Shown here piece after piece: positions 33,853 to 42,601 of a stretch of 64,000 nucleotides of DNA (within the stretch, counting starts at the first letter, position 1; each line of letters begins with the position of its first letter). Both the position numbers and the translations under genes were made by a program. The DNA comes from Zhengella mangrovi (lineage in GTDB: Bacteria > Pseudomonadota > Alphaproteobacteria > Rhizobiales > Rhizobiaceae), in the NCBI RefSeq assembly GCF_002727065.1, contig NZ_PDVP01000002.1, positions 558,001 to 622,000 on the forward strand, written 5' to 3'. A model generated the notes under the pieces. That model searched no databases. It was not told the DNA's origin and saw only the letters and a program-made list of their open reading frames with translations.

Positions 33853-36165
33853 CTACTTGACGCCGCCGGCCTCGTCGATGGCCCTCCAGACCCGTTCCGG
33901 CGTCGTCGGCATCTCGATGTGGGAAACGCCGCAAGCGCGCCAGAGCGCATCCGTGACGGCGTTCAGCGCCGCCGGCGTGGCACCGATCGTGCCCGCCTCG
34001 CCGGCCCCCTTGATGCCCATGGCATTGGTGGTGGACGGCACGTTGCGGGTTTCGAAATCGAAGCTCGGCATATCCGCGGCGCGCGGCATGGCATAGTCCA
34101 TGAAGGTCGCCGTGATGAGCTGGCCGCTTTCGTCGTAAACAGTATTTTCCATCAACGCCTGGCTGATGCCCTGCACCGCGCCGCCGTGCACCTGGCCGGC
34201 GAGCAGGAGCGGGTTCACCGACGCGCCGAAATCATCGACGATGGTGTAGCGCACGATCTCCGTTGCACCGGTCTGCGGGTCGATCTCGACTTCGCAGACA
34301 TGGGTGCCGTTCGGATAGGTGGCCTCGTCCTGCTTGAACTCGCCGAAACCCTTCAGGTCTTCCGGATCCTTGGCGGCTTTCGCGATGGCGGCGAAGGACA
34401 TCGAGCGGTCGGTGCCGACAATGCGGGCCTCGCCCTCGGTCAGCTCGATGTCGGCGGCGTCGGCCTCCAGTTCGGAGGCGGCGATCCGGCGCATCTTCTG
34501 GGCCAGGTCATCGCCGGCCCGCGAGGCCGATACGCCCCCCAGCGGGATGGAGCGCGATCCGCCGGTCCCGCCGCCGTTGGTCAATTCGCTGGTATCGCCC
34601 TGGCGCACATGGATGCGTTCCAGCGGCAGGTCCAGCTTGTCGGCCACGAACTGGGCATAGGCCGTGGCGTGACCCTGGCCGTTGGACTGGGTGCCGATGA
34701 ACAGCGTCACGTCACCGCTGTCTTCCAGCTTGAGATGCGCCGGCTCGGACCCGGCGAAGGCGCAGGCCTCGATATAGGTCGCCATGCCGATGCCGCGGAT
34801 CTTGCCGCGCGAGCGGGCCTCGGCGACGCGGGCCTCGAAGCCGGCCCAGTCGGCCTTTTGCATGGCCTGGCGCATGTGGGCATCGAACTCGCCGACATCG
34901 TACTTGCGGCCCGTGGGCGTGGTGTAGGGGAACTGCTCGGGGCGGATGAAATTGCGGGCCCGCAGTTCTTCCGGCGCGAGGTTCAGTTCGCGGGCGCACT
35001 GGTCGGCGAGTTTCTCGATCAGCAGGGCCGCTTCCGGCCGGCCGGCGCCGCGATAGGCATCCACCGGCACGGTGTGGGTGTAGACCCCGTCCACCGTCAC
35101 GTCGATGACGGGAATGTCGTAGACGCCGGTGGTCATCGATGTTCCCACCCACGGGATGTAGGGGCCGAACTGGTTGGCATAGGCCCCCATGGCGGCGATC
35201 ACCGAAATGCGGAGCGCGAGGAACCGGCCTTCGGCGTCCATCGCCATTTCGGCTTCCACCACGTTGTCGCGGCCGTGGGCATCCTCGAGGAAGTGCTCGG
35301 TGCGGTCGCCTGTCCACTTCACCGGGCGGCCAAGACGGCGGGAGGCCTCCAGAACCAGCGGATATTCCCGGTAGACGAAGGTCTTCGTGCCGAACCCGCC
35401 ACCGACGTCCGGGGTGATGACGCGCATCTGCTCCGGGTCGATGCCAAACACGTTCTGGCACAGCAGGCGGCGCAGGCTGAACACGCCCTGGGAGCCCGTG
35501 GTCAGCGTGATGCCGTCGTCGCGCCAGTCGCCAATGGCCGCGCGCGGCTCCATGTAATTGCTGACGAGGCGGTTGTTGACGAAGGCAACCCGGGTGACGT
35601 GCGCTGCCTTTGCGAAGGCAGCGTCGGTCTCTTCCTTCGAGCCGCGATGGTAGGTGAAGGCCTTGTTGCTGCCTGCGTCGGGCCAGACCAGCGGCGCATC
35701 GGCATCGAGCGCGCGGGCCGTTTCGATCACCGGATCCGTCGTGTCGTAGTCCACCTCGATCAGTTCGGCGGCGTCGGCGGCCAGTTCGCGGGTGTCGGCC
35801 ACGATGAAGGCAACGGCATCTCCAACATGGCGTACCGCATTGCGGCACAGGACGGGGATGTTGCGCGGCGTCGCGCCCTTCAGCTCCGGCAGGGCCTGGA
35901 AGAGCGGCGAAACAAGGTCGCCAAGGTTGTCGATGTCCGGTCCGGTCAGAACGAGATGGACCCCCTCGGCGCCGCGGGCCGCGTCCAGCGAACCGGCGTC
36001 GATGGAAAAGGTCGCGGCGGCCACCGGCGAACGCAGGACGTAGCCGTGCAGGCATCCTTCCGGCGCGATGTCGTCGGTGTAGCGGCCCCTGCCGGTCACG
36101 AAGGTCTGGTCTTCCACCCGGCGCGCGGATGCACCGAAGCCGAACTTCACATTGGCCATGCCCAT
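33853..36165 (-). CDS. Xanthine dehydrogenase family molybdopterin-binding subunit (CoxL-like)
   Basis: This 770-residue molybdenum hydroxylase large subunit has the a/b hammerhead domain at residues 10-120 (GRGRYTDDIAPEGCLHGYVL). The first Mo-cofactor domain contains DVGGGFGTKTFVYREY. The active-site loop AYRGAGRPEA lies near residue 368; form I CO dehydrogenase would instead have AYRCSFR, so this is a form II-like enzyme that probably does not oxidise CO. The C-terminal QGISQALMENTVYDE region carries the catalytic Glu. The FAD and Fe-S subunits that such enzymes need are not adjacent. Start could be 36165 or the next Met, 36159. Confidence 0.88.
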   Translation of the reverse strand: MGMANVKFGFGASARRVEDQTFVTGRGRYTDDIAPEGCLHGYVLRSPVAAATFSIDAGSLDAARGAEGVHLVLTGPDIDNLGDLVSPLFQALPELKGATPRNIPVLCRNAVRHVGDAVAFIVADTRELAADAAELIEVDYDTTDPVIETARALDADAPLVWPDAGSNKAFTYHRGSKEETDAAFAKAAHVTRVAFVNNRLVSNYMEPRAAIGDWRDDGITLTTGSQGVFSLRRLLCQNVFGIDPEQMRVITPDVGGGFGTKTFVYREYPLVLEASRRLGRPVKWTGDRTEHFLEDAHGRDNVVEAEMAMDAEGRFLALRISVIAAMGAYANQFGPYIPWVGTSMTTGVYDIPVIDVTVDGVYTHTVPVDAYRGAGRPEAALLIEKLADQCARELNLAPEELRARNFIRPEQFPYTTPTGRKYDVGEFDAHMRQAMQKADWAGFEARVAEARSRGKIRGIGMATYIEACAFAGSEPAHLKLEDSGDVTLFIGTQSNGQGHATAYAQFVADKLDLPLERIHVRQGDTSELTNGGGTGGSRSIPLGGVSASRAGDDLAQKMRRIAASELEADAADIELTEGEARIVGTDRSMSFAAIAKAAKDPEDLKGFGEFKQDEATYPNGTHVCEVEIDPQTGATEIVRYTIVDDFGASVNPLLLAGQVHGGAVQGISQALMENTVYDESGQLITATFMDYAMPRAADMPSFDFETRNVPSTTNAMGIKGAGEAGTIGATPAALNAVTDALWRACGVSHIEMPTTPERVWRAIDEAGGVK

Positions 36166-36330
36166 GGCAATCGCTCTCCCTTGCTCTCTCAGCCAGTGAC
36201 CTAGATGGGTCAGTAAAAGGCTTTGTCGATTGGTCCCGATTGGATAAACAGGCCCTGTCGGCAGTCAAGCCGGCGCCCGCTCACGTGCAGCAAGCGATAA
36301 CACCGGCAAGCCGCCGGCGAAAGGTCATCA

Positions 36331-38964
36331 ATGCGTACCGACACAGGACAGGTCTTCAAGCTCTCCGACTACCAACCGACGGATTACCTCATTGCCAGCA
36401 CGCACATGACGTTCCGGCTGGAGGAGGGCAAGGCGACCTGCAAGGCGGTGCTGAGCGTGGAGCGGCGCGACGGTGTGGCGGAGGGCGCGCCGCTGGTGCT
36501 CGACGGCGACGGCCTCGACCTGGCCTCGCTGAAGCTCGACGGCAAGCTGCTGAACGAGGGCTACGAGGCGACGCCGGACCGGCTGACGCTTGCCAATCCC
36601 CCTGCCCGTTTCGACCTGGAGATCGTCACGCGGCTCGACCCGGATGCCAACAAGGCACTGTCCGGCCTCTACCGCTCGTCCGGCAACTACTGCACACAGT
36701 GCGAGGCCGAGGGCTTCCGGCGCATCACCTATTTCCTCGACCGCCCCGACGTGCTTTCGGTCTACAGCGTGCGCATCGAGGCGCCGAAGGACGGGCACCC
36801 GGTGATGCTGTCGAACGGCAATCCCGGCGAGACCGGCGATCTCCGCGAGGGCTGGCACTTCGCCGAGTGGCATGATCCCCACCCCAAGCCGTCCTACCTG
36901 TTTGCGCTGGTGGCGGGCGACCTGGCACGCGTGTCCGACCGTTTCACGACCATGGAGGGCCGGCCGGTCGACCTAGGCATCTATGTCGAGCATGGCAAGG
37001 AAGACCGCGCGGCCTACGCGATGGATGCGCTCAAGCGCTCGATGCGCTGGGACGAGGAGGTGTTCGGGCGCGCGTATGACCTCGACGTCTTCAACATCGT
37101 CGCAGTGTCGGACTTCAACATGGGGGCGATGGAGAACAAGGGTCTCAACGTCTTCAACGACAAGTACGTGCTGGCGGACGAGGCGACGGCCACCGACGCG
37201 GATTTCGCCAATATCGAGGCGATCATCGCGCACGAGTATTTCCATAATTGGACCGGCAACAGAATCACTTGCCGCGACTGGTTCCAGCTTTGCCTCAAGG
37301 AAGGCCTGACGGTCTTCCGCGACCATGAATTTTCCGCCGACATGCGCTCGCGCGGGGTCAAGCGCATCGCCGAAGTGCGGCTGCTCAAGTCGCACCAGTT
37401 CCCTGAGGATGCCGGGCCGCTGGCGCACCCGGTGCGCCCGCGGGCCTACCGCGAGATCAACAACTTCTACACGGCGACGGTCTACGAGAAGGGATCGGAA
37501 GTGGTGCGGATGATCCGCACCGTGCTCGGTGCCGAGACATTCCGGGCCGGCATGGACCTCTACTTCGAGCGCCATGACGGCGATGCGGCCACGATCGAGG
37601 ACTTCCTCGCCTGTTTCGAGGACGCATCGGGGCGCAACCTGTCGCAGTTCGCGCTGTGGTACCACCAGGCCGGAACCCCGCACCTGTCGATCAAGGCCAG
37701 CCACGACGCCCGGACCGGGCAGTTCGTGCTCGATGTCGAGCAGTCGGTGCCGGCGACGCCCGGTGAAAGCCGCAAGAAGCTGATGCACATCCCCCTCGCC
37801 TTCGGCCTCGTCGGTCCGGACGGCGAGGACATGGCGCCGACCGGCATCGAGGGCGCGGAGGTGCGCGACGGCGTGATCCACCTGACGAAGCGCAAGCACA
37901 CGATCCGCTTCTCCGGCATCCACGAGCGGCCCGTGCCGTCGCTGTTGCGCGGTTTCTCGGCCCCGGTGACGCTGGCCTTCGAGCAGAGCGAGGCCGACCG
38001 CATGTTCCTGGCGCGCCACGACAACGACGCGTTCTCGCGCTGGCAGGCGCTGGACCGGCTGTTCAGCGACGAACTGATCCGTCTGACTCGGCTGGCGCGC
38101 GGCGGCAAGGCAATGGCGGTCGACCGGCAATTGGTCGCGCTGGCAGGCGAGATCGCCGCCGACGGCGCCCTGGAGCCGGCCTACCGGTCGCTGGCGCTGA
38201 CCCTGCCCGGCGAAGCGGACATCGCGCGGGAAATCGGGGAGGATGTCGATCCGGACGCGATCTTCGCTGCACGCAACGTGCTCTCGACGGCGATCGCCGA
38301 CGGCAACGGTGACGGCTTCCGCCAGCTTTACGACGGGCTGGAGGAAACCGGGCGTTTCCGCCCCGATGCGGCGCAGGCCGGCCGGCGGGCGCTGCGGCTG
38401 ACGCTGCTCGGTTACCTGACCGGCGAGGCGGAGACCGCGCTTGCCAAGGCGCATTTCGACACGGCCGGCAACATGACCGACCTCGCCGGGGCGCTGGCCG
38501 TGCTGACGCAGAAGGCCGGCGGTTCGGCTGCGGCCGAGGCGGCGCTGGAGGCCTTCGAGGCGCGCTTCCGCGACGATCCGCTGGTGCTGGACAAGTGGTT
38601 CTCCATGCAGGCGATGATGCCCGGCGACGCGGCGCTGGCGCGGGTCAAGGGCCTGATGGACCATCCGGGTTTCCAGATTGCCAATCCGAACCGGGTGCGC
38701 TCGCTCATCGGCATCTGGGCGAGTGCGAACCAGACCGGCTTTCATCGTCCGGACGGCGAAGGCTATGCCTTCTTCGCCGAGACCGTGCTGGCCATCGGAA
38801 AGATGAACCCGCAGGTCGCCGCGCGGCTTGCCACGGCGCTGCGCTCGTGGCGCTCGCTTGAACCGAAACGTCGGGAAAAGGCGCGCAAGGCGCTGGTTTC
38901 CATGGCGAATGCACCGGACCTTTCGACCGACCTGAAGGACATCGTGGACCGGACCCTGGCGTGA
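36331..38964 (+). CDS. pepN: Aminopeptidase N (M1 family)
   Basis: This 877-residue zinc aminopeptidase has the exopeptidase signature MGAMENKGLNVFN near residue 265 and the zinc motif HEYFHNWTGNR near residue 300, with the third ligand Glu about 19 residues downstream (LKEGLTVFRD). The C-terminal helical domains run to the end. It removes N-terminal residues from peptides in the cytosol. Its place next to a PleC-like kinase and glnE matches Sinorhizobium/Brucella gene order. It is divergent from the CoxL-like gene. Confidence 0.95.
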   Translation: MRTDTGQVFKLSDYQPTDYLIASTHMTFRLEEGKATCKAVLSVERRDGVAEGAPLVLDGDGLDLASLKLDGKLLNEGYEATPDRLTLANPPARFDLEIVTRLDPDANKALSGLYRSSGNYCTQCEAEGFRRITYFLDRPDVLSVYSVRIEAPKDGHPVMLSNGNPGETGDLREGWHFAEWHDPHPKPSYLFALVAGDLARVSDRFTTMEGRPVDLGIYVEHGKEDRAAYAMDALKRSMRWDEEVFGRAYDLDVFNIVAVSDFNMGAMENKGLNVFNDKYVLADEATATDADFANIEAIIAHEYFHNWTGNRITCRDWFQLCLKEGLTVFRDHEFSADMRSRGVKRIAEVRLLKSHQFPEDAGPLAHPVRPRAYREINNFYTATVYEKGSEVVRMIRTVLGAETFRAGMDLYFERHDGDAATIEDFLACFEDASGRNLSQFALWYHQAGTPHLSIKASHDARTGQFVLDVEQSVPATPGESRKKLMHIPLAFGLVGPDGEDMAPTGIEGAEVRDGVIHLTKRKHTIRFSGIHERPVPSLLRGFSAPVTLAFEQSEADRMFLARHDNDAFSRWQALDRLFSDELIRLTRLARGGKAMAVDRQLVALAGEIAADGALEPAYRSLALTLPGEADIAREIGEDVDPDAIFAARNVLSTAIADGNGDGFRQLYDGLEETGRFRPDAAQAGRRALRLTLLGYLTGEAETALAKAHFDTAGNMTDLAGALAVLTQKAGGSAAAEAALEAFEARFRDDPLVLDKWFSMQAMMPGDAALARVKGLMDHPGFQIANPNRVRSLIGIWASANQTGFHRPDGEGYAFFAETVLAIGKMNPQVAARLATALRSWRSLEPKRREKARKALVSMANAPDLSTDLKDIVDRTLA

Positions 38965-39023
38965 CGTTCCGGGCGCCCGTTACCGACTTGTCAACTTTTT
39001 GATCGGCGGGGACTGGACAAGCC

Positions 39024-39077
39024 GAATCGCGGATGATTCCTTACTGACGATTCGGTTGTGCGGCGTTCCGAATCATC
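39024..39077 (+). promoter_or_regulatory. Cluster of four GANTC methylation sites in the pleC-like promoter
   Basis: GANTC occurs at 39024, 39035, 39049 and 39070, four sites in 51 bp, ending 32 bp before the start codon. Two of them are part of an inverted repeat, GATGATTC (39032-39039) and GAATCATC (39070-39077). In alphaproteobacteria GANTC is methylated by CcrM and read by GcrA. Confidence 0.55.
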
Positions 39078-39108
39078 AAGCGGCAGACATCCAACGGGGA
39101 GGCCACAC

Positions 39109-41424
39109 ATGGCCAAGACGGACGCGTTCGGCGCGCCCGATCGGGACAGTTTTATCCGCGGCAACGCCAAGCAGGACCATGCCGGGCGGCTGCGCGGAGC
39201 AGCGCAACTTCTGGCCAAGCCGGCCTATCGCCGCCTGATCGCCTCGGAGCCCGTGCTTCGGCGGTCGGTCCCGATCCTGATCGTCATTTTCCTCGTCATG
39301 GTGGCGGGCATCCGCCTGATCAACATGCTCAACCAGCATGACGACACGGCCCAGACGGCCCGCGTGATGCTGCAGATGAGCGCCGGCAAGCTGGCCAGCG
39401 AACTGGCGCGGCTCGACGACGACGCACCGGTCGCCGACGTCCTGTCGGCCATCGAGGATGTCAATGCGGTTGGCGCCATGGGCGGGCGCAGCGCGCTGAT
39501 CGTCACCGACAATTCGCTGACCGTGATCGCGGCCGTCGGCACCGCGCAGCCGCTCGTCGGTCGCAGCCTCGACACGATCCTGACCGGCGGGCAGCCGCTG
39601 TTCCTGTTCGGCGACAAAGCCGACGTCATGACCGTCGGAATGGACGGCCGCAGCCAGCTGGCCGCCATGTCGTTCAGCCCGAACCGGCGCTTCGGAGCGC
39701 TGGCCGTGGTGCCGGAGTCGCTGGTCTTCGCCGCCTGGAAACAGTCAATCTCGCTCAACGTCACGCTGTTTGTGACCACGTCGATGGTGCTGATCGTCAT
39801 CCTGTACGCCTATTTCGGCCAGGCGGCGCGGGCACGTGCGGCCGATGCCATGTATTCCAAGGCCCACGACCACGTCGACATGGCGCTGATGCGCGGGCGC
39901 TGCGGCCTGTGGGATTGGGACATGTCGCGCGGCTGCATGTACTGGTCGCGGTCTATGTACGACATGCTCGGCTACGCGCCGAGCGAGGGCATGCTCTCCT
40001 TCGGCGAGGTGTCGAACATCATCCATCCCGACGACGGCGACCTCTTCGAGATCGCGACCCGGATCGCCGGCCGCGAGATCAGCCATATCGACCAGGTGTT
40101 CCGGATGCGCCACGCCGACGGCCACTGGGTGTGGATGCGCGCCCGTGCGAAGGTCGTCGACCCTGAGGCGCCGGAAGCCCACCTGATCGGCATCGCGGTC
40201 GATGTCACCGAGCAGCACCGCCTCGCGCTGGCCTCCGAGGAAGCCGACATGCGGCTGCGGACGGCCATCGAGAACGTCCCGGAATCCTTTGTCCTCTGGG
40301 ATTCGCGCGGCAAGCTGGTCCTTTGCAATTCCAAGTACCTGGAGCAGATGGGCCTGACGGCCTCCGACGTGCAGCCGGGCACCCACCGCGACGACGTGGA
40401 AGCACAGATGGCCCCGTTCGCCATGCAGAAGCGCATGGCCAACGGCGACGGCGGCGCAACCTGGGAACGGCAGCTGGCCGACGGGCGCTGGCTGCAGGTC
40501 AACGAGTTCCGCACCCGCGACGGCGGCGTCGTGTCGATCGGAACAGACATCACCGCGCTCAAGCTGCATCACGAGCGGCTGCAGGAAAGCGAGCGCCGGC
40601 TGATGGCGACCATCCACGACCTGTCGCTGATGCGCAAATCGGAAGAAGAACGCACCCGCGAACTGGAAGACCTGAACCGGAAATACCAGGCGGAAAAGGA
40701 CCGGGCCGAAGCAGCCAACCGGGCCAAGTCGGAATTCCTGGCCAACATGAGCCACGAGTTGCGCACACCGCTCAACGCTGTCATCGGATTCTCGGAAGTG
40801 ATGCAGGCCGGCCTTTTCGGGCCGCTCGGTTCCGACCGCTACGAGGAATATGCGCGCGACATCCACCAGAGCGGCAATTACCTGCTCAACGTCATCAACG
40901 ACATACTCGACATGTCCAAGATCGAGGCCGGACGGTTCACGCTGGAGCAGGAAAACTTCGATCTCTGCCCGCTGATCAAGGAAACCGTTGCCATGGTGGC
41001 CCTGCAGGCCAAGGCCAAGGCGATCACGATGGAAACGCGGATTTCCGACCGGCTTACGCTGACCGCCGACCGCCGGGCCATGAAGCAGATCACGCTCAAC
41101 CTGCTGTCGAACGCAGTGAAATTCACCGGCGAAGGCGGGCACATCAAGGTGCGGGCGCGCAACACGTCCGGCGCGCTGACACTGACCATCGAGGACAACG
41201 GCTGCGGCATTCCGAGCGAAGCCCTGCGCAAGCTCGGCAAGCCGTTCGAACAGGTGCAGAACCAGTTCTCCAAGAACCATACCGGCTCCGGTCTCGGCCT
41301 CGCCATTTCCCGCTCGCTGGCCGAACTGCATGGCGGCGCTCTTAAAATCCGGTCGCACGAGGGCCGCGGAACCATCGTCTCCGTGCGCATTCCGCATGCG
41401 CAGACGGAACAACTGGCCGCCTGA
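39109..41424 (+). CDS. pleC: PAS-containing sensor histidine kinase, PleC-like
   Basis: This 771-residue kinase has a transmembrane segment at residues about 60-80, a periplasmic part, a second one at about 220-240, then two PAS domains (YWSRSMYDMLGYAPSEGML region and the NVPESFVLWDSRGKLVLCN region). The HisKA domain has phospho-acceptor His in MSHELRTPLNAVIGFSE near residue 547. HATPase motifs LLSNAVKFTGEGG and DNGCGIPS follow, with GSGLGLAIS. HisKA sequence and the pepN-HK-glnE-degP order match rhizobial PleC, which acts on DivK/PleD in the cell-cycle pathway. PleC, DivJ and PdhS kinases are hard to tell apart by eye. GGGGAGG precedes ATG 39109. Confidence 0.72.
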   Translation: MAKTDAFGAPDRDSFIRGNAKQDHAGRLRGAAQLLAKPAYRRLIASEPVLRRSVPILIVIFLVMVAGIRLINMLNQHDDTAQTARVMLQMSAGKLASELARLDDDAPVADVLSAIEDVNAVGAMGGRSALIVTDNSLTVIAAVGTAQPLVGRSLDTILTGGQPLFLFGDKADVMTVGMDGRSQLAAMSFSPNRRFGALAVVPESLVFAAWKQSISLNVTLFVTTSMVLIVILYAYFGQAARARAADAMYSKAHDHVDMALMRGRCGLWDWDMSRGCMYWSRSMYDMLGYAPSEGMLSFGEVSNIIHPDDGDLFEIATRIAGREISHIDQVFRMRHADGHWVWMRARAKVVDPEAPEAHLIGIAVDVTEQHRLALASEEADMRLRTAIENVPESFVLWDSRGKLVLCNSKYLEQMGLTASDVQPGTHRDDVEAQMAPFAMQKRMANGDGGATWERQLADGRWLQVNEFRTRDGGVVSIGTDITALKLHHERLQESERRLMATIHDLSLMRKSEEERTRELEDLNRKYQAEKDRAEAANRAKSEFLANMSHELRTPLNAVIGFSEVMQAGLFGPLGSDRYEEYARDIHQSGNYLLNVINDILDMSKIEAGRFTLEQENFDLCPLIKETVAMVALQAKAKAITMETRISDRLTLTADRRAMKQITLNLLSNAVKFTGEGGHIKVRARNTSGALTLTIEDNGCGIPSEALRKLGKPFEQVQNQFSKNHTGSGLGLAISRSLAELHGGALKIRSHEGRGTIVSVRIPHAQTEQLAA

Positions 41425-41437
41425 GCTGCGTTCCATA

Positions 41438-41466
41438 AAAATGACCCCGGCCAAAAGCCGGGGCCA
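41438..41466 (-). terminator. Hairpin between pleC-like gene and the REP array
   Basis: CCCCGGC and GCCGGGG (41445-41463) enclose a short A-rich loop. On the minus strand the stem is followed by TCATTTTTATGG, so it may end transcripts from the EF-hand gene; it could also serve pleC on the plus strand. Confidence 0.55.
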
Positions 41467-41571
41467 TCCAATGCTTCAACCGCTGCCATCGGCCCGGTCT
41501 TGCCGGCGTCTTCGGGCAATGTCGCCACAAGTTGTTCGGCCGCAATGCCTTGCCGGGTTGTTCCGCCGCAA

Positions 41572-41834
41572 CTCCGGACGCGAAACCGGTACCCACTTTC
41601 GCTGGAATTCACCTTCCCGTGCCGCAATTCCGGACGCGAAACCGGTACCCGCTTTCGCTGGAATTCACCTTCCCGTGCCGCAATTCCGGACGCGAAACCG
41701 GTACCCGCTTTCGCTGGAATTCACCTTCCCGTGCCGCAATTCCGGACGCGAAACCGGTACCCACTTTCGCTGGAATTCAACTTCCCGTGCCGCAATTCCG
41801 GACGCGAAACCGGTACCCACTTTCGCTGGAATTG
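41572..41834. repeat. Array of five 56-bp palindromic (REP-like) repeats
   Basis: Five copies start with period exactly 56 bp: CCGGACGCG recurs at 41574, 41630, 41686, 41742 and 41798. Each unit contains TTCCGGACGCGAAA and TTTCGCTGGAA, which pair around CCGGTACC, giving a hairpin. Units differ only at single bases (for example CCCACTTT or CCCGCTTT, and AACTCC in the first copy). There are no spacers, so this is not CRISPR. The sequence is typical of extragenic palindromes scattered through Hyphomicrobiales genomes. The last copy ends just at the stop of the EF-hand gene. Confidence 0.9.
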
Positions 41835-41836
41835 CT

Positions 41837-42553
41837 CTAGTCGTCGTCGTCCATCATCGGGCGATTGCCGCGCATGCCGGGGCCCATTCCCTGACGGCCC
41901 ATACCGTAGCCGGGCATGTTGCCCCAGTTGCCGCGCGGACCCCAGCCATCGCGATGACCCCAGTTGCCACGCGGGCCCCAGGCGCCAGGCCGGCCGACCT
42001 CGTCCTTTTCGACCTTGCCGTCATCGTTGCGGTCCATGAGCGCAAAGATCTTCTTCTGGCGGTTCTCGATCTCGTCGGTGGTCAGCTTGCCGTCGCCATT
42101 GAGGTCGAAGCGGCGTATCAGCTGCTCGGCCCGGCGCTCGGCCCGCATGCGCTCGATGACGTCGGCCACCTCGCCCACGGTCAGTTCGCCGTTCTTATCG
42201 GCATCGGCACCGAGGATGCGGCCACCCATGGCGGCGGAGAACTCCTCGTAGGTGACATCGCCGGACTTGTCGGCGTCGGCCCGGTCGAACATGGCCTGGC
42301 CACGCATGCCGGGGCCACGACCCATTCCGGGACCACGACCATATCCGGGCCCCATGCCCGGTCCCATTCCTGGGCCCATGCCCATTTCGTCTCGGTCCAT
42401 GCCGCCACAATCGCCCGTCGGTCCCATGCCCATATGATGGCCACGCCAGCCACCGCCATCCCGGCCGGGCCCGAAATCATCCGCCTGTGCGGCGGCGGAG
42501 GCAAAGCCTGCCAAGGTCGCAAAAGCCAGTGCAAGTTTCGTCGTTTTCTTCAT
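41837..42553 (-). CDS. Secreted EF-hand protein with Gly/Met-rich segments
   Basis: This 238-residue protein starts at ATG 42553 (MKKTTKLALAFATLAGFA) with a signal peptide ending near AQA-DDFG. A Gly/Met/Pro/His-rich segment (MGPGMGPGMGPG, RGPGMGRGPGM) follows. Four EF-hand-like loops come next: DADKSGDVTYEE, DADKNGELTVGE, DLNGDGKLTTDE and DRNDDGKVEKDE, each with the D-x-D/N-x-x-G-x pattern. A second Gly/Arg/Trp-rich tail (WGPRGNWGHRDGWGPRGNW) ends in DDDD. It is predicted to be periplasmic and calcium-binding. Partner unknown; it lies between the pleC-like kinase and glnE. Confidence 0.85.
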   Translation of the reverse strand: MKKTTKLALAFATLAGFASAAAQADDFGPGRDGGGWRGHHMGMGPTGDCGGMDRDEMGMGPGMGPGMGPGYGRGPGMGRGPGMRGQAMFDRADADKSGDVTYEEFSAAMGGRILGADADKNGELTVGEVADVIERMRAERRAEQLIRRFDLNGDGKLTTDEIENRQKKIFALMDRNDDGKVEKDEVGRPGAWGPRGNWGHRDGWGPRGNWGNMPGYGMGRQGMGPGMRGNRPMMDDDD

Positions 42554-42601
42554 CTCGGCTTCCTCATGTTCCTGTTTCAACCATCGTCATGCAGGCACGT
42601 C

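Noticed and set aside
33853-36165. Aerobic carbon monoxide dehydrogenase
   Set aside because: The active-site loop is AYRGAGR, not the AYRCSFR of CO-oxidising form I enzymes, and the medium and small subunits are missing.
41572-41834. CRISPR array
   Set aside because: The 56-bp units are contiguous, each is itself palindromic, and there are no variable spacers or cas genes.
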